From Gammaproteobacteria bacterium (GTDB lineage Bacteria; Pseudomonadota; Gammaproteobacteria; Pseudomonadales; Azotimanducaceae): 11,118 nt of DNA. Position 1 is the stretch's first letter. Each line of letters starts with the position of its first letter. The notes under the pieces were generated by a model. That model was given only the letters and a program-made list of their open reading frames with translations. It did no database searches and was not told the origin of the DNA. The stretch lies in assembly GCA_002725095.1 (NCBI GenBank), contig PBQQ01000068.1, positions 11,988-23,105 on the forward strand. Direction: 5' to 3'. This document shows, piece after piece, positions 6,426-11,118 of the stretch. The position numbers were made by a program, and so were the translations under genes.

Positions 6426-7793
6426 TCAGCTTCCTGGTTGTAAAGAGGCGCTTGGGTCAATGTTGTCTACCGTTGCTGTAACCGCGCCCTCGGCTAATTG
6501 GGCGCTTATCCGTTCGCCCGCTGTCAGAGCGTCTGCAGATTCAATCACTTGGCCTTCAGCGTTACGCACGATTGCATAGCCCCGCGCGAGCGTGGGTAGG
6601 GGGCTGACGCCTTCTAGCATGCGCACTAGATTGGCAAGACGTGTCTGATACTGGTTAAGCGTTTGCTGCCAGCGTATGTGCAACTGTTGGTGGACGGTGG
6701 CGAGTTGTTGATGCGCAAGCTGCATCCGCGGCCCCGGCCCGAGTAGCCGCAGTCTGCTCTCAACCTTGTCCAGTTGTGTATTGCGATTGTTGAGCGAGTT
6801 ATGCGTCGCTGCACCTAAACGCCGGCGTGTATCGTCGAGGCGTTGCCAATTTTGCTGAATATGGGTTTGTGGGCTTACCAGTTGCAGTGCGGTGTTGTGC
6901 AACAGTAGCGCCCGGTGACGTAGCTGGCCGCGCATTAAATTGCGCATTTGCCGGTAGCGTGCGTCGACTTGGTCTGCAAGGTCCTCTGCGTCGGGCACCA
7001 TTAATTCTGCCGCGGCAGACGGGGTGGGCGCGCGTAAATCGGCGACAAAGTCGGCGATGGTGACATCGATTTCATGACCGATGGCCGCTACGGTTGGCAC
7101 AGCTAACGCGTAAATCGCCCGCGCCACCGATTCCAAATTAAAACACCATAGATCCTCTAACGAGCCACCACCGCGGGTCAGCAAAACGACATCTGGCTGT
7201 AGTCGCTCAGCTGCGGCCAAAGCGGCCAAAATTTGCGCCTCCGCCTCAACGCCTTGCACTGCAGTAGGGATGAGCGTGACGCGCAGGCGGGGATAGCGTC
7301 TGCGCCAAACGGCCAGCACATCCTGAAGCGCCGCACCGGACGCGGAGGACACAATAACCGCAGACTCGGGTCGCTGCGGGATCGGCTGTTTGTGCTCGGT
7401 AGCAAATAGCCCCTCGCTGGCGAGTTTGAGTTTCAATGCGTCAAACGCTTGTCGCAGCGCGCCTTCGCCGGCAGGCTCCATCTGGTCAACGATAATCTGG
7501 AAGTCGCCGCGGTTCTCGTACAAGCTCACACGCCCACGAATCAGCACTTGTTGACCATCGCTGGGCTGCATGCTCACCCTAAGATTGCGATTCGCGAACA
7601 TCGCACAGCGGACCTGAGCATTGTTGTCCTTAAGCGTGAAGTACCAATGGCCGGAACGTGGTCGAGCGAAGTTCGACAATTCACCGGTGACCCAGACCTG
7701 ATTGAATCGCTGCTCGATAGTGACCCGCGCGTCGCGATTAAGCTGGCTGACGGTGACCACGCTGCGTTGTTGGCTTTGCGCTTGTTTTTCCAT
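6426..7793 (-). CDS. xseA: Exodeoxyribonuclease VII large subunit
   Basis: A 455-residue protein matching XseA in length and layout. Exonuclease VII degrades single-stranded DNA to oligonucleotides and needs the small subunit XseB, which is not in this window. Residues about 14-105 form the N-terminal OB fold (VTGELSNFARPRSGHWYFTL). The catalytic domain carries the conserved GGGSLEDLWCFN (208-219) and GHEIDVTIADFVADLRAPTPSAAAEL (239-264). A long helical, Gln/Arg-rich region (about 270-390) fits the XseB-binding coiled coil, and a small C-terminal domain includes LPTLARGYAIV (399-409). The usual TSPTGAA stretch reads SSASGAA (149-155). The ATG at 7793 has no convincing ribosome binding site (only AGAA close to it). 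It is divergent from guaB and probably cotranscribed with the downstream M23 gene. Confidence 0.97.
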   Translation of the reverse strand: MEKQAQSQQRSVVTVSQLNRDARVTIEQRFNQVWVTGELSNFARPRSGHWYFTLKDNNAQVRCAMFANRNLRVSMQPSDGQQVLIRGRVSLYENRGDFQIIVDQMEPAGEGALRQAFDALKLKLASEGLFATEHKQPIPQRPESAVIVSSASGAALQDVLAVWRRRYPRLRVTLIPTAVQGVEAEAQILAALAAAERLQPDVVLLTRGGGSLEDLWCFNLESVARAIYALAVPTVAAIGHEIDVTIADFVADLRAPTPSAAAELMVPDAEDLADQVDARYRQMRNLMRGQLRHRALLLHNTALQLVSPQTHIQQNWQRLDDTRRRLGAATHNSLNNRNTQLDKVESRLRLLGPGPRMQLAHQQLATVHQQLHIRWQQTLNQYQTRLANLVRMLEGVSPLPTLARGYAIVRNAEGQVIESADALTAGERISAQLAEGAVTATVDNIDPSASLQPGS

Positions 7794-7909
7794 AGTTCTA
7801 AAACCGAAAACGTTGCTGAGTTTAGGGCCAACCGTGGGTAAAACCCAACGCTTGTTGGAAAATTTGCTGGCGCGGTGCGATGATTTTGGCAGCGTTGCTG
7901 CGAGCCACG

Positions 7910-7938
7910 TTTACTTATTCTGGTTAGGTCGCTAGAAT
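7910..7938 (+). promoter_or_regulatory. Candidate sigma70-type promoter of guaB
   Basis: TTTACT (7910-7915, 4 of 6 matches to TTGACA) is followed by a 17-bp spacer and TAGAAT (7933-7938, 5 of 6 matches to TATAAT). Transcription would start near 7945, leaving a leader of only about 15 nt before the guaB ATG. The rest of the 166-bp divergent spacer shows no clear xseA promoter and only small hairpins. Confidence 0.5.
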
Positions 7939-7959
7939 CTGACTTTTGCGGGGTTCTCA

Positions 7960-9432
7960 ATGCTGCGTATTGCCACTGACGCGCTCACCTTCGACGACGT
8001 TCTCCTCCTGCCGGCTTACTCTCAAATTTTGCCTTCTGAAGTGACCTTGAATTCTCAAGTGTCGCGCAACATTGCGTTGAATATTCCCATGGTGTCGTCG
8101 GCGATGGACACCGTAACCGAAGCTCGCCTAGCGATTGCGATCGCGCAGGAAGGCGGCATTGGTGTGGTACATAAAAACATGGCGCTCGAACAACAGGCGA
8201 AAGAGGTTCGTGCAGTTAAGAAGTTTGAGTCGGGCATTATCCGAGATCCGGTGACGATTGGCCCGTTAGCGTCGATGGAAGAGCTGTTTAATCTGACACG
8301 CGACCACGGAATTTCCGGTGTGCCCGTCGTCGATGGCACTAAATTGGTGGGGATCATTACCAGTAGGGATGTGCGCTTTGAACAACGTACAGAGGTCCGT
8401 GTCAAAGACATCATGACCTCGCGAGACCGTTTGGTGACCGCTCAAGAAGGCACCGATTTCAGCGAAATTCAGCGCTTGCTGCACGAGCATCGCATTGAAA
8501 AGGTGTTGTTGGTTGGTGGTGACGGCCAGCTCACCGGCATGGTGACGGTTAAAGACATCGCCAAAGCTGAAGCCTTCCCCTCCGCGTGCAAAGACGAACG
8601 GGGTCAGCTGCGAGTTGCCGCCAGTGTTGGCATCAGCGCGGATACCGACGACAGAGTGGCGGCCTTGGTTGAAGCCGGCGTTGATTTAGTGGTGGTGGAT
8701 ACCGCGCATGGTCATACAAAAGGGGTTTTGGATCGGATCAGCTGGATCAAACAGAAGTACCCTAACCTAGATGTTATGGGCGGCAACGTAGCGACCGCGG
8801 ATGGCGCTCGTGCGTTAATCGACGCCGGTGCCGACAGCGTCAAAGTAGGCATAGGTCCGGGTTCGATTTGCACCACACGGATCGTTGCGGGCATTGGTGT
8901 GCCGCAAGTCACCGCAGTGGCTGCCGCTGCGGAGGTGGGTGCTGAAGCGGGTGTTCCGATAATTGCCGATGGTGGTATTCGTTATTCGGGCGATATCGCT
9001 AAGGCCATAGCCGCGGGTGCCAGTGCCGTGATGATCGGTAGCCTGTTTGCGGGTACCGACGAAGCCCCCGGCGAAGTTGAGTTGTATCAGGGCCGCACGT
9101 ATAAGTCCTACCGGGGTATGGGTTCGATGGGTGCCATGGCGCAAAACTACGGATCCAGCGACCGCTACTTTCAGGAAAGTGATGGCGACTCACGCAAGTT
9201 GGTGCCTGAGGGCGTAGAAGGGCGAGTGGCTTATCGCGGTCCGGTGAGCCCGATTGTGCATCAATTGATGGGTGGTTTAAGAGCGTCGATGGGGTACACC
9301 GGCAGCGCCGACATCGCGACGATGAAAACCGTGCCAGAGTTTGTTCAGGTCAGTGCAGCCAGTATGGCCGAGTCGCATGTGCATGACGTGTCGATCACTA
9401 AAGAAGCTCCGAATTACCCCAGCCCACGCTAG
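7960..9432 (+). CDS. guaB: IMP dehydrogenase
   Basis: A complete 490-residue IMPDH, the usual length. It oxidises IMP to XMP with NAD+, the committed step of guanine nucleotide synthesis, as a cytoplasmic tetramer. The catalytic barrel starts with TFDDVLLLPAYS (10-21) and PMVSSAMDTVTE (43-54). Two CBS domains are inserted at about 94-205, the regulatory Bateman module that binds ATP/GTP in the family. The active-site loop is GPGSICTTR (299-307) with the catalytic cysteine at 304. The GGIRYSGD segment (338-345) binds the IMP phosphate, SYRGMGSMGAM (383-393) leads into the mobile flap, and GRVAYRG (421-427) carries the Arg and Tyr of the flap. The ATG at 7960 is preceded by GGGG with a 6-nt spacer and gives the normal N terminus. 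guaA follows in the same direction 78 bp later, the classic guaBA operon. Confidence 0.98.
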   Translation: MLRIATDALTFDDVLLLPAYSQILPSEVTLNSQVSRNIALNIPMVSSAMDTVTEARLAIAIAQEGGIGVVHKNMALEQQAKEVRAVKKFESGIIRDPVTIGPLASMEELFNLTRDHGISGVPVVDGTKLVGIITSRDVRFEQRTEVRVKDIMTSRDRLVTAQEGTDFSEIQRLLHEHRIEKVLLVGGDGQLTGMVTVKDIAKAEAFPSACKDERGQLRVAASVGISADTDDRVAALVEAGVDLVVVDTAHGHTKGVLDRISWIKQKYPNLDVMGGNVATADGARALIDAGADSVKVGIGPGSICTTRIVAGIGVPQVTAVAAAAEVGAEAGVPIIADGGIRYSGDIAKAIAAGASAVMIGSLFAGTDEAPGEVELYQGRTYKSYRGMGSMGAMAQNYGSSDRYFQESDGDSRKLVPEGVEGRVAYRGPVSPIVHQLMGGLRASMGYTGSADIATMKTVPEFVQVSAASMAESHVHDVSITKEAPNYPSPR

Positions 9433-9493
9433 CGCGGCGCGCTGCTAAAGCGATCCGCTGCGTCCGTCGTTATGGAGAAAAAGCTGCCGATTT

Positions 9494-9500
9494 AGGCGGA
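9494..9500 (+). promoter_or_regulatory. Ribosome binding site of guaA
   Basis: AGGCGGA lies 10 nt before the ATG at 9511 in the 78-bp guaB-guaA gap. The gap shows no terminator-like hairpin with a T-run, which fits cotranscription of guaB and guaA. Confidence 0.55.
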
Positions 9501-9510
9501 CAAAAATACA

Positions 9511-11097
9511 ATGCCAGATCGCAATGATATACACGCCCAACGACTATTAATCGTTGATTTTGGTTCCCAGTACACGCAGTTAATTGCTCGGCGCGTTCGT
9601 GAGTGTGGTGTCTATTGCGAGATCTATCCGTTTGATGTCAGTGCCGACGCGATTATCGAATTTGCGCCCATGGGCGTGATTTTGTCTGGAGGTCCAGAGT
9701 CGGTAACCGAGCAATCGACGCCGCGCATAGACCAAAGCATTTTTGACCTTAACGTACCGGTGTTGGGTATTTGTTATGGCATGCAGGCCATGGCGCAGCA
9801 GTTTGGCGGTCGCGTCAGTCCGTCAGATTTACGTGAGTTCGGATACGCTCAAGTTCAGGCCGAGTCGCAGAGTGCGTTTATTGGCGCTTTGCTGAGCGTT
9901 GCGGGTGGCGATGATGTCTGGATGAGTCATGGCGATAAAGTAACCGAATTGCCGCCGGACTTTGTCTGTACAGCCAGTTCCGGCAGCGCCCCCATTGCAG
10001 CGATGGAATGCGCCGAAAAGCAATTATTTGGCGTGCAGTTTCATCCCGAAGTGACCCATACAAAAGCGGGTTATGAATTGCTGAGTTGCTTTGCCCGCGA
10101 GATCTGTGGCTGCGAGGGCAGTTGGACGCCCGCGAATATTGTAGAAGACGCCATAGCGCGCGTGCGTGAGCAGGTGGGCGACGACAAAGTCGTGCTTGGA
10201 TTATCCGGTGGCGTAGATTCGTCTGTGGTTGCCGCCCTATTGGCGCGAGCGATCGGTTCGCAGTTAACTTGTATCTTTGTCGACAATGGATTGCTGCGCA
10301 AAGATGAAAAGGGAGAAGTTGAAGCCGCCTTCAACAATGCCATTAATGCGGGAGAGATGCCGCCGTTAGATATACTCACCATAGACACCGAAACTGAGTT
10401 CCTCGACAAGCTGAAAGGTTTGGATGATCCGGAAGCCAAGCGCAAAGTCATCGGCGCTACCTTTATCGACGTGTTTGATCGCGAGGCGCAGCGCTTAGAA
10501 GGCGTAAAGTGGTTGGCTCAGGGCACGATCTACCCGGACGTGATCGAATCGGCGGCCTCTAAGTACGGTAAGGCCCATGTCATAAAGTCGCACCACAACG
10601 TAGGCGGGCTCCCGGACCGCATGGCCATGGAATTGGTCGAACCACTCAGAGAATTGTTCAAAGATGAGGTGCGCAACGTCGGCCTCCACTTGGGGTTGCC
10701 TGAATCGCTGATCATGCGGCACCCCTTTCCAGGCCCGGGACTGGGCGTACGCATACTTGGTGAAATCAAAAAAGAGTATGCCGATGTGTTGCGCGAGGCA
10801 GACGCAATTTTTATCGAAGAGCTACGTAATGCAGACCTATATAGGCAGGTGTCTCAAGCCTTTGCGGTCTATCTTCCAGTTAAATCAGTGGGGGTAGTCG
10901 GCGACGCAAGACGCTACGAACACGTTATCGCGCTGCGAGCGGTCGAGACCATAGACTTTATGACGGCGCGCTGGGCGCATTTGCCCTATGAGTTCATCGA
11001 GCATGTATCTAATCGCATCATTAATGAAATCGCTGCAGTGTCTAGAGTTGTTTATGACGTATCGAGTAAGCCGCCCGCGACTATTGAGTGGGAATGA
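9511..11097 (+). CDS. guaA: GMP synthase (glutamine-hydrolysing)
   Basis: A complete 528-residue GuaA, which converts XMP to GMP using ATP and glutamine. The N-terminal class I glutamine amidotransferase domain (about 10-200) has the nucleophile in GICYGMQ (C88) and the triad partners in FHPE (H178 and E180). The ATP pyrophosphatase domain begins with the P-loop LSGGVDSS (231-238). The C-terminal dimerisation domain includes HPFPGPGLGVRILGE (404-418) and ends with the canonical KPPATIEWE. Between FVDNGLLR (256-263) and DPEAKRKVIG (306-315) the protein is about six residues longer than E. coli GuaA as I recall it. A conserved HNVGGLP motif is followed by DRM. The start ATG has an AGGCGGA site 10 nt upstream. 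It is the second gene of guaBA and supplies the step after GuaB. Confidence 0.98.
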   Translation: MPDRNDIHAQRLLIVDFGSQYTQLIARRVRECGVYCEIYPFDVSADAIIEFAPMGVILSGGPESVTEQSTPRIDQSIFDLNVPVLGICYGMQAMAQQFGGRVSPSDLREFGYAQVQAESQSAFIGALLSVAGGDDVWMSHGDKVTELPPDFVCTASSGSAPIAAMECAEKQLFGVQFHPEVTHTKAGYELLSCFAREICGCEGSWTPANIVEDAIARVREQVGDDKVVLGLSGGVDSSVVAALLARAIGSQLTCIFVDNGLLRKDEKGEVEAAFNNAINAGEMPPLDILTIDTETEFLDKLKGLDDPEAKRKVIGATFIDVFDREAQRLEGVKWLAQGTIYPDVIESAASKYGKAHVIKSHHNVGGLPDRMAMELVEPLRELFKDEVRNVGLHLGLPESLIMRHPFPGPGLGVRILGEIKKEYADVLREADAIFIEELRNADLYRQVSQAFAVYLPVKSVGVVGDARRYEHVIALRAVETIDFMTARWAHLPYEFIEHVSNRIINEIAAVSRVVYDVSSKPPATIEWE

Positions 11098-11116
11098 GGG
11101 GTATCTCTGAAACCCC
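11098..11116 (+). terminator. Possible start of a terminator hairpin after guaA
   Basis: GGGGT (11098-11102) can pair with ACCCC (11112-11116) around a 9-nt loop, immediately after the guaA stop. The window ends 2 nt later, so any T-run cannot be seen. This is weak evidence: a short stem with a rather large loop. Confidence 0.22.
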
Positions 11117-11118
11117 AT

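Noticed and set aside
7804..7819. PurR-box-like sequence near the xseA start
   Set aside because: It matches the E. coli PurR palindrome consensus at only about 10 of 16 positions, with one poor half-site. It lies over 100 bp from the guaB promoter, next to xseA. Too weak to call.
7449..7841. Forward open frame of 130 codons opposite the 5' part of xseA, and the reverse frame at 7574-7960
   Set aside because: Both overlap the well-supported xseA frame, match no family I recognise and have no promising ribosome binding site. They are shadow frames.
9472..9495. Seven-codon open frame upstream of guaA
   Set aside because: ATG to TAG encodes MEKKLPI. There is no clear ribosome binding site and no attenuator-like hairpin downstream, so there is no support for a leader peptide.
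1..11118. Search for a novel accessory system, CRISPR array, tRNA, insertion sequence or phage remnant
   Set aside because: Nearly all bases are assigned to conserved housekeeping genes, and no gap exceeds 170 bp. No terminal inverted repeats, spaced direct repeats or RNA gene signatures were seen.

Overview
The window is a compact, conserved chromosomal segment from a gammaproteobacterium. The gene set and macro-order (rodZ - hisS - yfgM - bamB - der, then xseA, guaB, guaA) are those known from pseudomonads and related Gammaproteobacteria. Base composition looks moderately GC-rich by eye and is even throughout. The acidic RodZ linker and the acidic stretch after the BamB lipobox would fit a marine or mildly halophilic lineage, but that is a soft inference and no genus can be named.

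Layout. Positions 1-5555 hold a forward block: the 3' part of rodZ (open at the left edge), hisS, yfgM, bamB and der, with very short or overlapping junctions except for a 104-bp gap before yfgM. Positions 5552-7793 hold a reverse two-gene unit, xseA followed 7 nt later by a secreted M23 metallopeptidase gene. The stop codons of der and the peptidase gene overlap by 4 nt. A 166-bp divergent spacer follows, with a recognisable sigma70-type promoter for guaB. Positions 7960-11097 hold guaB and guaA, 78 bp apart. The window ends 21 nt after guaA, inside what may be the start of a hairpin.

Functions. Most of the genes fall into three themes. Envelope work covers RodZ (MreB anchoring and rod shape), YfgM (SecYEG-associated chaperone helper), BamB (outer-membrane protein assembly lipoprotein) and the M23 peptidase (probable peptidoglycan hydrolase). 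Translation and ribosome work covers HisRS and the double GTPase Der. Nucleotide and DNA work covers GuaB and GuaA (IMP to XMP to GMP) and the large subunit of exonuclease VII.

I found no mobile element, CRISPR array, RNA gene, toxin-antitoxin pair, defence cassette or recognisably new system. The points most worth a second look are modest: ispG is absent from its usual place between rodZ and hisS, rodZ carries an in-frame 9-bp tandem repeat, der and the peptidase gene share overlapping stops with no room for a conventional terminator, and XseA, Der and GuaA show a few local departures from their family patterns.
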